A stretch of DNA of 64,000 bases from Clostridium aminobutyricum (GCF_017255415.1 NZ_JAFJZZ010000001.1:310001-374000), one strand, 5' to 3'; numbered from the stretch's first letter, positions 1 to 7,557 are shown. Notes: generated from the sequence alone by a model not told the origin. Numbers and translations: made by a program.

Positions 1-405
1 TTCCATACCGCTAAACCGACCGATTTAATTCCTGAATTGCAAGGAAGATTTCCAATACGGGTGGAACTGGAGAATTTAACAAGAGAATCTTTCGTGCAGA
101 TTTTAACGGTGCCGGAAAATGCATTGTTAAAGCAGCATAAGATGCTCCTGGAAACAGAAGGTATCAAGCTTACGTTTACTGAAAGTGCTATAGAAGAGAT
201 TGCGACCATGGCTTTCCTGATGAATGAGCAGACAGAAAATATTGGAGCGAGAAGACTTCATACGATTATGGAAAAACTTCTTGAAGATATTTCGTTCAAC
301 ATTCCGGATATGAAGGAAGAAGAAATTATTATTGATGAAGAATATGTAAAGGAAAAGTTTGTAGAAAAGATTCATGTAGATGATATAGACAAATTTATTC
401 TTTAA
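1..405 (+). CDS. hslU: HslU (ClpY) ATPase subunit of the HslUV protease, C-terminal part
   Basis: The reading frame is open from base 1, so the gene starts upstream of the window; about 134 C-terminal residues are present. The first visible residues contain the [15 protein letters not shown] stretch typical of HslU, and the rest is the C-terminal alpha-helical domain, with the conserved [12 protein letters not shown] motif. HslU unfolds substrates for the HslV peptidase in the cytoplasm. In Bacillus the order is codV-hslV-hslU-codY, and here codY also follows, which supports the call. A strong hairpin terminator directly after the stop separates it from codY. Confidence 0.95.
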   Translation, partial: FHTAKPTDLIPELQGRFPIRVELENLTRESFVQILTVPENALLKQHKMLLETEGIKLTFTESAIEEIATMAFLMNEQTENIGARRLHTIMEKLLEDISFNIPDMKEEEIIIDEEYVKEKFVEKIHVDDIDKFIL

Positions 406-417
406 ATTTTCGAAAAT

Positions 418-458
418 AAACAGATTGGTACTGCTTTTATAGGATCAATCTGTTTTTT
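418..458 (+). terminator. Intrinsic terminator after hslU
   Basis: A perfect 10-bp stem (418-427 with 446-455) is followed by a run of T. It starts 12 bases after the hslU stop and ends hslU transcription before the codY promoter. Confidence 0.85.
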
Positions 459-528
459 CATTTGATAATGCAGAAGTTGACCGAATTGTTTGCAATAGCA
501 AAAGTTTTTCGAAAAGTCAAAAAACACC

Positions 529-557
529 TTGATTACTTGTATGAAAAAAGATATTAT
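529..557 (+). promoter_or_regulatory. Sigma-A promoter of codY
   Basis: TTGATT (529-534) and TATTAT (552-557) are spaced by 17 bases. Together with the terminator upstream, this suggests codY is transcribed on its own. A short palindrome, TTTTCGAAAA (506-515), lies just before the -35 box and could be a regulator site. Confidence 0.65.
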
Positions 558-629
558 GTTATAGAGGAAAAATTGAGGCAATAAAAAATATGTAAAGATG
601 ATGAGTATAAAAGGAGAATATAGGAAAGT

Positions 630-1409
630 ATGGGAAAAGACATTTTAAGTAAAGTGAGAAAGTTGAATTGGGTGCTTCAAGAAAGTGCCGCGGGTGCTTT
701 TTCGTTTGATGAATTATGTAACATTCTGAGTGACCTCATGGACGCAAATGTTTATATCACAAACAGAAAAGGTAAAGTAATCGGTGTACACTATAAAATT
801 AAATCAGACAGCTCTACTATTACTGACCCGGAAACAGGAAGCGAAAAGTTTCCTAATGAGTATAATGATGCTCTCATGAAGGTTACTAAAACAGAAGCGA
901 ACTTAAAAGCAGAAGATGCTCTTGAGATTTTTAAGTATGATTATGATACATACGATAAGCTTCACACCATTATTCCTATTTTAGGCGGAGGCCAGAGATG
1001 GGGAACTCTTATCTGCACCAGATATCAGCCTGAATTTAATAATGAAGATTTAGTGTTGGGCGAATACGGTGCTACTGTAGTCGGATTAGAGATACAGAGA
1101 AGGAAAACAGTAGAGATTGAAGAGGATGCCAGAAAGAGAGCGGTCGTTCAAATGGCGATAGGCACGTTATCTTATTCCGAAATTGAAGCGGTACAGCAGA
1201 TCTTTGCTGAATTAAACGGATCAGAAGGATTGCTGGTAGCAAGTAAAATTGCAGACAGGTCCGGTATCACCAGATCGGTTATCGTCAATGCACTTCGTAA
1301 ATTGGAGAGTGCAGGCGTTATTGAATCCCGTTCACTAGGAATGAAGGGAACCCACATCAAGATATTGAATCCAAAGTTCTATGATGAACTTGCCAAGATG
1401 GATATATAG
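630..1409 (+). CDS. codY: GTP- and branched-chain-amino-acid-sensing global regulator CodY
   Basis: This 259-residue protein has the normal CodY length. The N-terminal half is the GAF-type ligand domain that binds isoleucine, leucine and valine. The C-terminal winged helix-turn-helix, near residues 200-240, contains the almost invariant stretch [18 protein letters not shown] followed by [18 protein letters not shown]. CodY represses nutrient-acquisition and stationary-phase genes while GTP and branched-chain amino acids are plentiful. The start ATG follows an AAGGAGAA ribosome site. The gene sits directly after hslU, as in Bacillus, but has its own promoter and a terminator in front of it. 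Confidence 0.97.
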   Translation: MGKDILSKVRKLNWVLQESAAGAFSFDELCNILSDLMDANVYITNRKGKVIGVHYKIKSDSSTITDPETGSEKFPNEYNDALMKVTKTEANLKAEDALEIFKYDYDTYDKLHTIIPILGGGQRWGTLICTRYQPEFNNEDLVLGEYGATVVGLEIQRRKTVEIEEDARKRAVVQMAIGTLSYSEIEAVQQIFAELNGSEGLLVASKIADRSGITRSVIVNALRKLESAGVIESRSLGMKGTHIKILNPKFYDELAKMDI

Positions 1410-1437
1410 CTTTCATATAAATCAAAGTTTGCACAAA

Positions 1438-1484
1438 CCACCCTCTTGCAGCATATTTTAATATAGCTGTTTGGGGGTGTTTTT
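1438..1484 (+). terminator. Hairpin overlapping the ribosome site of yunB
   Basis: CCACCC (1438-1443) can pair with GGGTG in the G-run 1473-1479, around an inner CAGC/GCTG stem, followed by five T. It looks like a codY terminator, but its 3' arm is also the only good Shine-Dalgarno sequence of yunB. It may therefore hide that site on read-through transcripts. The outer stem is imperfect. Confidence 0.4.
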
Positions 1485-2186
1485 ATGTTTGGGTGGCGTT
1501 CTAGACAACGGTTTAAAGCTTGTGGTCACAAAAAAAGAGGGGGAACTATCGTTTTTTGTTTTATTATTATTTTAGTTTTAGCGATATCGAGCGTCTGGCG
1601 TTTTTATGCGGTCATACATCCCTCTATTGATTCAATCGCACAAATTAAAGCAAAGGAAATGGTAACCTATGCGATCAATGAAGCAACCTGTAAACAGTTT
1701 TTTAAAGAATCAGCCAATATAAACAATTTACTTATCATAAATACAAACAATGAGGGAAATATAGAACTAGTGCAGTCCAACACGGTTGCGATGAATATCT
1801 TAGCAGCAGAATTAAGTAAAGAAATAAAGCAATCCTATGCAAAGATGGAACCTTCCGTCATACCGGTGCCGTTAGGTACGATTTTAGGGAGTCAGATTTT
1901 GTCTCAGAGCGATTTAAAAGTAAACTTGAAGGTATTACCCCTAAGTGTATCTAGTTTGAATTTTTACAGCGAATTTGAGACGAAAGGAATTAATCAGACC
2001 AAATATAAAGTATACATAGAATTGACTAGCAAAGTTCGAGTTTTGGCTCCGTTTTCTTCTAAAAGCATGGAGATTAAAAACGTTGTGTTAGTAGCGGAGG
2101 CTGTTATTTTAGGAAAAGTACCGAACAGCTATGTGGTTGTACCAAAGGAGAATCTTTTAGATGCAACAAATGGGCAGGAACTTTAA
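1485..2186 (+). CDS. yunB: Sporulation protein YunB
   Basis: The 233-residue protein has one N-terminal membrane segment (about residues 22-45) followed by a secreted or intermembrane domain. Signature stretches of the family are visible: VIPVPLGTILGSQIL in the middle and a C-terminal VAEAVILGKVPNSY. YunB is needed for efficient sporulation in Bacillus and is made in the mother cell; its biochemical role is not known. Its presence is direct evidence that the organism belongs to a spore-forming lineage. The ATG is preceded by GGGGGTG, which lies inside a possible hairpin. Confidence 0.85.
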   Translation: MFGWRSRQRFKACGHKKRGGTIVFCFIIILVLAISSVWRFYAVIHPSIDSIAQIKAKEMVTYAINEATCKQFFKESANINNLLIINTNNEGNIELVQSNTVAMNILAAELSKEIKQSYAKMEPSVIPVPLGTILGSQILSQSDLKVNLKVLPLSVSSLNFYSEFETKGINQTKYKVYIELTSKVRVLAPFSSKSMEIKNVVLVAEAVILGKVPNSYVVVPKENLLDATNGQEL

Positions 2187-2242
2187 AAAGAGGATGGAAT
2201 GAATCGTCAAAGCTGCATATTCCTTTAGGGATGGCTTTATGA

Positions 2243-2491
2243 TATAATGAATATAATTAATTGAAGCTGGGGAATTTCCGTATGGCACCTACCAGATCTT
2301 TGGAGCATACGGCGACACAGCTTGTAAGATATAATGAATGCAATGATTGATCCGGCGTTGCCGTAAGGAAGCATTCATTGAATCATACAGCGACACAGCT
2401 TGTAAGATATAATGAACACTATGATTGAATACGGCGTTGCCGTAATGTAGTGTTCATTGAATCCCACGGCGACATGCTTGTGTGATATAAT
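2243..2491 (+). repeat. Array of 78-bp repeats with promoter-like ends
   Basis: TATAAT occurs at 2243, 2330, 2408 and 2486; the last three are exactly 78 bp apart. Each full unit starts with an inverted repeat whose sequence changes while the pairing is kept: 2333-2341 with 2371-2379, and 2411-2421 with 2448-2458. The loop holds a conserved GGCGTTGCCGTAA. Each unit ends in a conserved block around GGCGACACAGCTTGT and the next TATAAT. The first unit is more divergent. A further copy lies at 11390-11473 and a partial copy at 8523-8579. The array fills the whole yunB-hflX gap. I do not recognise the family. Confidence 0.85.
2483..2491 (+). promoter_or_regulatory. Extended -10 element just in front of hflX
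   Basis: TGATATAAT ends at 2491 and the hflX ATG is at 2500. A transcript starting 7 bases after the -10 would begin at about 2498, so it would be almost leaderless. No matching -35 box is seen; the TG dinucleotide makes this an extended -10. Longer transcripts could start at the upstream copies and would then use the GGGGG at 2492-2496 as ribosome site. Confidence 0.5.
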
Positions 2492-2499
2492 GGGGGTTT

Positions 2500-3780
2500 A
2501 TGTTAAGATTTAATGAAAATAATGAAGTAATTGAAAAAGAAGAATACAAAGCCATTCTGGTTGGATTACAGATGAATGAAGATATTTCGTATTCGATGGA
2601 AGAATTGGAAGGGCTTGCTGAAGCTGCAGGTATGAAGGTTTTAGGACGCATGATTCAAAACCTGGAAAGACCTAATAATACCACCTATATAGGAAAGGGC
2701 AAGGCGGAAGAGCTGGCGGAGCTATGCAGTAATATGGAGGCCGATACGGTACTCTTTAACGACGAACTGTCGGGTATGCAGCTTCGAAATTTAGAAGATG
2801 CTCTTAATGTGCGGGTAATTGACCGAACGATTCTTATTTTAGATATTTTTGCTGCCAGAGCCGTATCCAAAGAAGGTAAACTGCAGGTGGAACTGGCACA
2901 ATTGCAATATCGTATGCCTAGGCTTATTGGATTTGGCAAAAGCTTATCTAGACTCGGTGGTGGAATTGGAACCAGAGGACCGGGAGAAAAAAAGCTGGAA
3001 ACTGACAGAAGACATATTCAAAGAAGAATGGAAGACATTAAAACAGAAATCGTTGAGATTAAAAATAACAGAACCGTACAAAGGGCAAAACGTGAGAAAT
3101 CAGGACTTCCGATAGTTGCGTTGGTGGGATATACCAATGCCGGTAAGTCCGCCATTATGAATAAGCTTTTAGCCTTGGTGGAACGAGAAGAAAAAATGGT
3201 GTTGGAAAAAGATATGCTTTTTGCAACCCTTGATACTTCACAAAGAAGCATTAAGTTGGACACCAATTATGAGTTTATACTGATCGACACAGTAGGCTTT
3301 GTCAGCAAACTGCCTCATGCTTTAGTAAAAGCTTTTAAAGCTACTTTAGAAGAAGTAAATTATGCGGATTTACTTTTGCATGTGGTAGACGCATCCTATG
3401 AAGCGAATAACTTTCATATAGAGGTCACCAACAAGGTTTTATCTGAAATAGGAGCCGGAAATAAGGAAAAAATAGTAGTGTATAATAAAATTGATCTTGT
3501 AGAAGGAGAAGTTTTGCCTTCTGGAGATACGGAGTCTATCTATATTTCTGCTAAACGCGGAGACCATTTTGAACAATTGGTGGATATTATTAAGGAAAAA
3601 CTCTTTTCTGACAGAATAAGGGCCAAGCTTCTTATTCCTTTTGGCAGAGGGGACATTTCTTCTTATCTATGCGAAAAAGCCTTGGTCATGTCCATGGACT
3701 ATGTGGAAACAGGAACGTTATTTGATGTGGAATTATCTCATGCAGATTATAGTAGGTTAAAGGAATATGATACGGTATAA
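2500..3780 (+). CDS. hflX: Ribosome-associated GTPase HflX
   Basis: The 426-residue protein has the HflX N-terminal domain, the glycine-rich GGGIGTRGPGEKKLE linker, then a G domain. G1 is GYTNAGKS (about 210-217), G3 is DTVGF and G4 is NKID. HflX binds the 50S subunit and splits stalled ribosomes under stress. The start ATG is only 9 bases after a -10 element, so translation may begin on a leaderless or very short-leader mRNA. The stop overlaps the next gene by 14 bases, which suggests translational coupling. Confidence 0.95.
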   Translation: MLRFNENNEVIEKEEYKAILVGLQMNEDISYSMEELEGLAEAAGMKVLGRMIQNLERPNNTTYIGKGKAEELAELCSNMEADTVLFNDELSGMQLRNLEDALNVRVIDRTILILDIFAARAVSKEGKLQVELAQLQYRMPRLIGFGKSLSRLGGGIGTRGPGEKKLETDRRHIQRRMEDIKTEIVEIKNNRTVQRAKREKSGLPIVALVGYTNAGKSAIMNKLLALVEREEKMVLEKDMLFATLDTSQRSIKLDTNYEFILIDTVGFVSKLPHALVKAFKATLEEVNYADLLLHVVDASYEANNFHIEVTNKVLSEIGAGNKEKIVVYNKIDLVEGEVLPSGDTESIYISAKRGDHFEQLVDIIKEKLFSDRIRAKLLIPFGRGDISSYLCEKALVMSMDYVETGTLFDVELSHADYSRLKEYDTV

Positions 3781-4399
3781 TACAATTTTAAAAGCTGCAT
3801 CTGTCGAACAAATCATTGATAAGTCAAAATTCATCGCATCCGTCTGCCCTGTGGAAAACAAGGTGGAGGCGGATGCCTTTATCGCTGAAATAAGGAGCAA
3901 ATATAAAGATGCTACACACAATGTGCCTGCAATGGTCATCGGAGATAAGTTCCAAATCCAATGGGCCAGTGATGATGGCGAACCGCAAGGAACTGCCGGT
4001 GCTCCAATTGTTCAAATGCTTGTAAAAGAAGGTGTAACCAATCTTGCTGTTGTTGTGACGCGATATTTCGGAGGCATAAAACTAGGTACGGGAGGATTGG
4101 TCCGGGCTTATACCAGTTCGGCTAAGCTGGGACTATCAGAAGCAGGACTTTGTGCTGTGAAAGATATGCATGTTGTGTTGGTGAAATTAGATTATACATA
4201 TTTAAGCAAGCTGCAAAACTTATCCCAAAGCGAGGACTTTGAGATTCAACATTTAATTTATGAAGATGCAGTAACAGCTCAATTATGTACAGACCCGGAA
4301 AATGAGTTCAATTTAAAAGAAATGCTGAGCAATTTAACGGGAGGAACTGTTCTGTTTTTGGAACAGAAAGTGGAGCAGATCAAAGTATCGATTGGATAG
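3767..4399 (+). CDS. YigZ/IMPACT family protein
   Basis: The 210-residue protein carries the UPF0029/IMPACT N-terminal domain. The conserved stretches ASDDGEPQGTAGAP and VVVTRYFGGIKLGTGGL are present, followed by the short C-terminal ferredoxin-like domain usual for bacterial YigZ/YvyE. The eukaryotic relative inhibits GCN2; the bacterial role is not settled. It overlaps hflX by 14 bases and is probably translated from the same mRNA. Confidence 0.9.
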   Translation: MIRYNTILKAASVEQIIDKSKFIASVCPVENKVEADAFIAEIRSKYKDATHNVPAMVIGDKFQIQWASDDGEPQGTAGAPIVQMLVKEGVTNLAVVVTRYFGGIKLGTGGLVRAYTSSAKLGLSEAGLCAVKDMHVVLVKLDYTYLSKLQNLSQSEDFEIQHLIYEDAVTAQLCTDPENEFNLKEMLSNLTGGTVLFLEQKVEQIKVSIG

Positions 4400-4499
4400 A
4401 ATGGCTGAATTGTAAGCATTTGGCGTAGATGAAACGGCACTCTGAGTTACTCTTTAAAATTAAGGTTAAAGTTTTAATAAGAAAATGTAAAAAAAGTGT

Positions 4500-4528
4500 T
4501 TGACATGGATATCATGCTATGCTAAGAT
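4500..4528 (+). promoter_or_regulatory. Promoter of the first tRNA gene
   Basis: TTGACA (4500-4505), a 17-base spacer and TAAGAT (4523-4528) precede tRNA-Asn by about 30 bases. An A-rich stretch sits just before the -35 box, as in the other promoters of this cluster. Confidence 0.65.
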
Positions 4529-4560
4529 ATAAATCGTCGCTGAGAAATGTGACAAATTGT

Positions 4561-4635
4561 TCCAAGGTAGCTCAATGGTGGAGCACTCGGCTGTTAACCG
4601 ATAGGCTGTGGGTTCGAGCCCCACCCTTGGAGCCA
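4561..4635 (+). tRNA. tRNA-Asn (GTT)
   Basis: Complete cloverleaf with 7-bp acceptor stem, anticodon loop CTGTTAA and encoded CCA. It stands about 280 bases before the rest of the cluster and has its own promoter. Confidence 0.95.
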
Positions 4636-4731
4636 ATTTTTTCAACAGATATAGCTTTTATAGTAAGACGGGAGTCCTATGCAGAAAGCTGACTGAGTAA
4701 AGAAGGAATTGGAAATAAATAAAAAAAGTGC

Positions 4732-4760
4732 TTGACAAAGGCTACGACGCAGAATATAAT
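4732..4760 (+). promoter_or_regulatory. Consensus sigma-A promoter inside the tRNA cluster
   Basis: A perfect TTGACA (4732-4737) and a perfect TATAAT (4755-4760) are separated by 17 bases. It lies in the 277-base gap between tRNA-Asn and tRNA-Val and has no coding sequence after it. Confidence 0.8.
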
Positions 4761-4836
4761 AATCTAGCGCGCTGAAGTTAAAAAGCACGAAAAAACGAAA
4801 AATAAATAAGAAAATAAAAAACAAAAGAAAAAATGC

Positions 4837-4865
4837 TTGACACGATGGACAAGATAATGTATGCT
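4837..4865 (+). promoter_or_regulatory. Second sigma-A promoter for the main tRNA cluster
   Basis: TTGACA (4837-4842) and TATGCT (4860-4865) with a 17-base spacer. It follows an A-rich tract and the same AAATGCTTGACAC context seen in front of ylxM-ffh at 61604-61616. Confidence 0.7.
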
Positions 4866-4912
4866 AAATAAGTGTGTCGAGCAGTTCAAAACTACTTAAC
4901 ACGAAATGATTT

Positions 4913-4988
4913 GGGCGTTTAGCTCAGCTGGGAGAGCATCTGCCTTACAAGCAGAGGGTCATAGGTTCGAGCCCTATAACGCCCACCA
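4913..4988 (+). tRNA. tRNA-Val (TAC)
   Basis: Acceptor GGGCGTT pairs with AACGCCC; anticodon loop CTTACAA; CCA encoded. Confidence 0.95.
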
Positions 4989-4997
4989 AATCAACAA

Positions 4998-5074
4998 GGC
5001 CTGGTAGTTCAGTTGGTTAGAATGCCAGCCTGTCACGCTGGAGGTCGTCGGTTCGAGCCCGATCCAGGTCGCCA
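4998..5074 (+). tRNA. tRNA-Asp (GTC)
   Basis: Anticodon loop CTGTCAC, discriminator G and encoded CCA, as expected for tRNA-Asp. Confidence 0.95.
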
Positions 5075-5100
5075 AATTTAACTAGTAATTAAGAACATAC

Positions 5101-5175
5101 GCTGGTGTGGCTCAACGGTAGAGCAGCTGATTTGTAATCAGCAGGTTGGGGGTTCGATTCCCTCCACCAGCTCCA
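5101..5175 (+). tRNA. tRNA-Thr (TGT)
   Basis: Anticodon loop TTTGTAA; acceptor GCTGGTG pairs with CACCAGC; CCA encoded. Confidence 0.95.
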
Positions 5176-5188
5176 ATTCAATAAATTT

Positions 5189-5273
5189 CGAGGGTTTCCC
5201 GAGTGGCCAAAGGGGGCGGACTGTAAATCCGTTAGCTGAGCTTTCGGTGGTTCGAATCCACCACCCTCGACCA
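5189..5273 (+). tRNA. tRNA-Tyr (GTA)
   Basis: Class II tRNA with a long variable arm; anticodon loop CTGTAAA; acceptor CGAGGGT pairs with ACCCTCG; CCA encoded. Confidence 0.95.
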
Positions 5274-5302
5274 ATAAATTAAAAATTAATAAACCTATAC
5301 AT

Positions 5303-5377
5303 GCGGAAGTGGCTCAGGGGTAGAGCATCGCCTTGCCAAGGCGAGGGTCGCGAGTTCGAATCTCGTCTTCCGCTCCA
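5303..5377 (+). tRNA. tRNA-Gly (GCC)
   Basis: Anticodon loop TTGCCAA; acceptor GCGGAAG pairs with CTTCCGC; CCA encoded. Confidence 0.95.
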
Positions 5378-5382
5378 ATTAT

Positions 5383-5456
<74 letters not shown>

Positions 5457-5484
5457 TTTTTTTAGCTAACTTGTTAGCTATTGT

Positions 5485-5561
5485 GGGCTCATAGCTCAGC
5501 TGGATAGAGCAACGGCCTTCTAAGCCGTGTGTCCGGGGTTCGAATCCCTGTGGGCTCACCA
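5485..5561 (+). tRNA. tRNA-Arg (TCT)
   Basis: Anticodon loop CTTCTAA; the acceptor stem contains two G-T wobble pairs; CCA encoded. Confidence 0.93.
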
Positions 5562-5576
5562 ATTTGATATTGAGAA

Positions 5577-5652
5577 TGGGGTATAGCCAAGCCGGTAAGG
5601 CAACGGACTTTGACTCCGTCATTCGTAGGTTCGAGTCCTGCTACCCCAGCCA
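5577..5652 (+). tRNA. tRNA-Gln (TTG)
   Basis: Anticodon loop CTTTGAC; acceptor TGGGGTA pairs with TACCCCA; CCA encoded. Confidence 0.95.
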
Positions 5653-5655
5653 TAC

Positions 5656-5731
5656 GACCCATTAGCTCAGTTGGCAGAGCACTTGACTTTTAATCAAGGT
5701 GTCCCGAGTTCGAATCTCGGATGGGTCACCA
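5656..5731 (+). tRNA. tRNA-Lys (TTT)
   Basis: Anticodon loop CTTTTAA; acceptor GACCCAT pairs with ATGGGTC; CCA encoded. Confidence 0.95.
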
Positions 5732-5774
5732 ATTAAAGGTGTAGAGAGATAAAGTAGTAGAACTCATAGATGAT

Positions 5775-5863
5775 GGAGAGGTGTCCGAGCGGTTTAAGGA
5801 GCTGGTCTTGAAAACCAGTGACTCCGAAAGGGGCCGTGGGTTCGAATCCCACCCTCTCCGCCA
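5775..5863 (+). tRNA. tRNA-Ser (TGA)
   Basis: Class II tRNA with long variable arm; anticodon loop CTTGAAA; discriminator G; CCA encoded. Confidence 0.95.
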
Positions 5864-5881
5864 CAAAGTAGTATTAAGCTT

Positions 5882-5973
5882 GGAGAAGTACTCAAGTAGG
5901 CTAAAGAGGACGGTTTGCTAAACCGTTAGGGTTCGTAAGGGCCGCATGGGTTCGAATCCCATCTTCTCCGCCA
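5882..5973 (+). tRNA. tRNA-Ser (GCT)
   Basis: Class II tRNA with long variable arm; anticodon loop TTGCTAA; discriminator G; CCA encoded. Confidence 0.95.
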
Positions 5974-5980
5974 CATATAT

Positions 5981-6056
5981 AGGGGTATAGCTCAGTTGGT
6001 AGAGCGATAGTCTCCAAAACTATGCGCCGTGGGTTCAAGTCCTACTACCCCTGCCA
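5981..6056 (+). tRNA. tRNA-Trp (CCA)
   Basis: Anticodon loop CTCCAAA between the ATAGT/ACTAT stem; discriminator G; CCA encoded. Confidence 0.95.
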
Positions 6057-6079
6057 ATTTCAACTGAATAGTATATTAT

Positions 6080-6156
6080 CGGGGTGTAGCGCAGCTTGGT
6101 AGCGCAACTGGTTTGGGACCAGTGGGCCGCGGGTTCAAATCCTGCCACCCCGACCA
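6080..6156 (+). tRNA. tRNA-Pro (TGG)
   Basis: Anticodon loop TTTGGGA; acceptor CGGGGTG pairs with CACCCCG; CCA encoded. Confidence 0.95.
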
Positions 6157-6169
6157 TTTTAAAAGACAT

Positions 6170-6246
6170 GGGCCATTAGCTCAGTTGGTCAGAGCGTCCG
6201 GCTCATAACCGGCAGGTCCCGGGTTCAAGTCCCTGATGGCCCACCA
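6170..6246 (+). tRNA. tRNA with CAT anticodon (elongator Met or Ile2)
   Basis: Anticodon loop CTCATAA. The acceptor stem starts with a G-C pair, so it is not the initiator. Sequence alone does not separate elongator tRNA-Met from tRNA-Ile2, which reads AUA after lysidine modification by TilS. Confidence 0.9.
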
Positions 6247-6270
6247 TATATAATTAAATAAAAATGATAC

Positions 6271-6346
6271 GCCCAGATAGCTCAGTAGGTAGAGCAGAGG
6301 ACTGAAAATCCTCGTGTCCTTGGTTCGATTCCGAGTCTGGGCACCA
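6271..6346 (+). tRNA. tRNA-Phe (GAA)
   Basis: Anticodon loop CTGAAAA; acceptor GCCCAGA pairs with TCTGGGC; CCA encoded. Last gene of the cluster, followed by a terminator. Confidence 0.95.
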
Positions 6347-6357
6347 TTTTTTACAAA

Positions 6358-6399
6358 AGTAGTTCCTTGCAGACAATGTGTCCGAGGGGCTATTTTTTT
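6358..6399 (+). terminator. Terminator of the tRNA cluster
   Basis: A 12-bp stem with several G-T pairs (about 6358-6369 with 6382-6393) is followed by seven T. Confidence 0.75.
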
Positions 6400-6465
6400 A
6401 TTCTAAAAAGTTTTAATGGTAGCTTTTTATGATATTCTGTCCATATCGCAAGCGATATCTCCTCC

Positions 6466-6501
6466 GTAAAAAAAAATCTCTTAGCTATAAAACTAAGAGA
6501 T
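6466..6501 (-). terminator. Terminator of the small membrane protein gene
   Basis: On the minus strand a perfect 9-bp stem ATCTCTTAG/CTAAGAGAT (6493-6501 with 6476-6484) is followed by about ten U. Confidence 0.8.
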
Positions 6502-6520
6502 ACGGGGATAGTCAATTGAC

Positions 6521-6859
6521 TTAAAGAATATGTACGCTGTTAAAAAATAATATAGTAACAAGATAAGAAACACCGGCAATAATGCAGGAAAATGCGATCA
6601 CCTTCGATTTAATCTTAGATTCCTTATCAAATACAGCCATAGAGGTGATGAAAGCGATGACAAGGCCCACAAGAGCGATCAGGGTCATCGTGTTAATTAT
6701 GGCAGTATACCCTTTGAAAAAGAAACAAAGTCCGGTCAGAAGTGCAACGGTCAATAAGTATTTTATCGCTCCTCCATTATTGAAGATGACGGGAACCAGC
6801 AGCGCTGCCCATATGATCCCGATTAAAGCACATTTCGAAATTAGCCATAATAAATCCAT
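6521..6859 (-). CDS. Small multi-pass membrane protein of unknown function
   Basis: The 112-residue product is almost entirely hydrophobic, with about four predicted membrane segments (near 5-25, 32-48, 56-76 and 87-110). I do not recognise a family. The gene is supported by a good GGAGG ribosome site in front of the ATG and by a strong terminator directly downstream. It lies alone on the minus strand between the tRNA cluster and tdk. Confidence 0.65.
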   Translation of the reverse strand: MDLLWLISKCALIGIIWAALLVPVIFNNGGAIKYLLTVALLTGLCFFFKGYTAIINTMTLIALVGLVIAFITSMAVFDKESKIKSKVIAFSCIIAGVSYLVTILFFNSVHIL

Positions 6860-6898
6860 TCTTATTTGTATCCTCCATTTGTAATAAGATAATTATAT

Positions 6899-6927
6899 TT
6901 GATTTTACCATGAAATTCAATTAAAAT
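6899..6927 (+). promoter_or_regulatory. Promoter of tdk
   Basis: TTGATT (6899-6904), 17 bases, TAAAAT (6922-6927); the AGGAGGAAG ribosome site of tdk follows. Confidence 0.6.
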
Positions 6928-6953
6928 GATAGAAAAGGATAGGAGGAAGAAGA

Positions 6954-7538
6954 GTGGCACAATTATATTATAGATATAGCACGATGAATGCAGGAAAGTC
7001 CATAGAATTAATTAAAGTGGCATACAACTACGAGGAAAGAGGTAAGCGTGTTCTTACACTGGTTCCTAGTGTTGATAATAGATATGGAACGGGGATTATC
7101 ACTTCTCGTATAGGGATTCAGAGGGAAGCCGTGATCGTTGGTGAAGATACAAATATTCTGGAACTGTTTTTAGAAGAAAGTAAAAAGAAGAAAATTGACT
7201 GTGTCTTGGTGGATGAATGTCAGTTTCTAAGAAAGCATCACGTTCAAGAGTTAGTCGAAATTGTGGATAGCTGTGATGTTCCGGTACTGGCCTACGGATT
7301 AAAGAACGATTTTAGAAATGAGCTCTTTGAAGGCTCGTATTACATGCTGGTGTATGCAGACAAAATTGAAGAAATTAAAACCATCTGCTGGTGTGGAAGA
7401 AAAGCGACGATGGTAGCCAGAGTGGTAGACGGCAGATTTGTAAAACAAGGAGAACAGGTACTGGTAGGCGGAAACGACATGTACATATCGCTTTGCAGAA
7501 AACATTATAACGACGGGAGACTTGCATCGGAAGAGTAG
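6954..7538 (+). CDS. tdk: Thymidine kinase (type II)
   Basis: The 194-residue protein phosphorylates thymidine to dTMP in the salvage pathway. The Walker A motif is STMNAGKS (9-16), the DECQ motif with the catalytic Glu lies at about 87-90, and the C-terminal zinc lasso is formed by CWCGRKA and CRKH cysteines and histidine. The start codon is GTG, chosen because the family begins with MAQLYYRY and because AGGAGGAAG stands in front of it. A terminator stem begins within the last codons. Confidence 0.95.
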   Translation: MAQLYYRYSTMNAGKSIELIKVAYNYEERGKRVLTLVPSVDNRYGTGIITSRIGIQREAVIVGEDTNILELFLEESKKKKIDCVLVDECQFLRKHHVQELVEIVDSCDVPVLAYGLKNDFRNELFEGSYYMLVYADKIEEIKTICWCGRKATMVARVVDGRFVKQGEQVLVGGNDMYISLCRKHYNDGRLASEE

Positions 7539-7556
7539 CAAGTCTCTTCTTTTTAT
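7517..7556 (+). terminator. Terminator overlapping the end of tdk
   Basis: GAGACTTGC (7517-7525) pairs perfectly with GCAAGTCTC (7538-7546), followed by a T-rich tail. The left arm is coding and the loop contains the stop codon. Confidence 0.8.
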
Positions 7557-7557
7557 C

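Noticed and set aside
404-418. CodY box between hslU and codY
   Set aside because: The AATTTTC and GAAAATA halves are present but lack the central base of the 15-bp consensus, so spacing is wrong.
2243-2491. Possible CRISPR array
   Set aside because: Units repeat regularly, but the variable parts are paired stem arms, not independent spacers; there are too few units and no cas genes.
5089-5274. Minus-strand frame of 61 codons with GGGFEPPKAQLTDLQ-like text
   Set aside because: It is antisense to tRNA-Thr and tRNA-Tyr. Such frames are a well-known artefact in protein databases.
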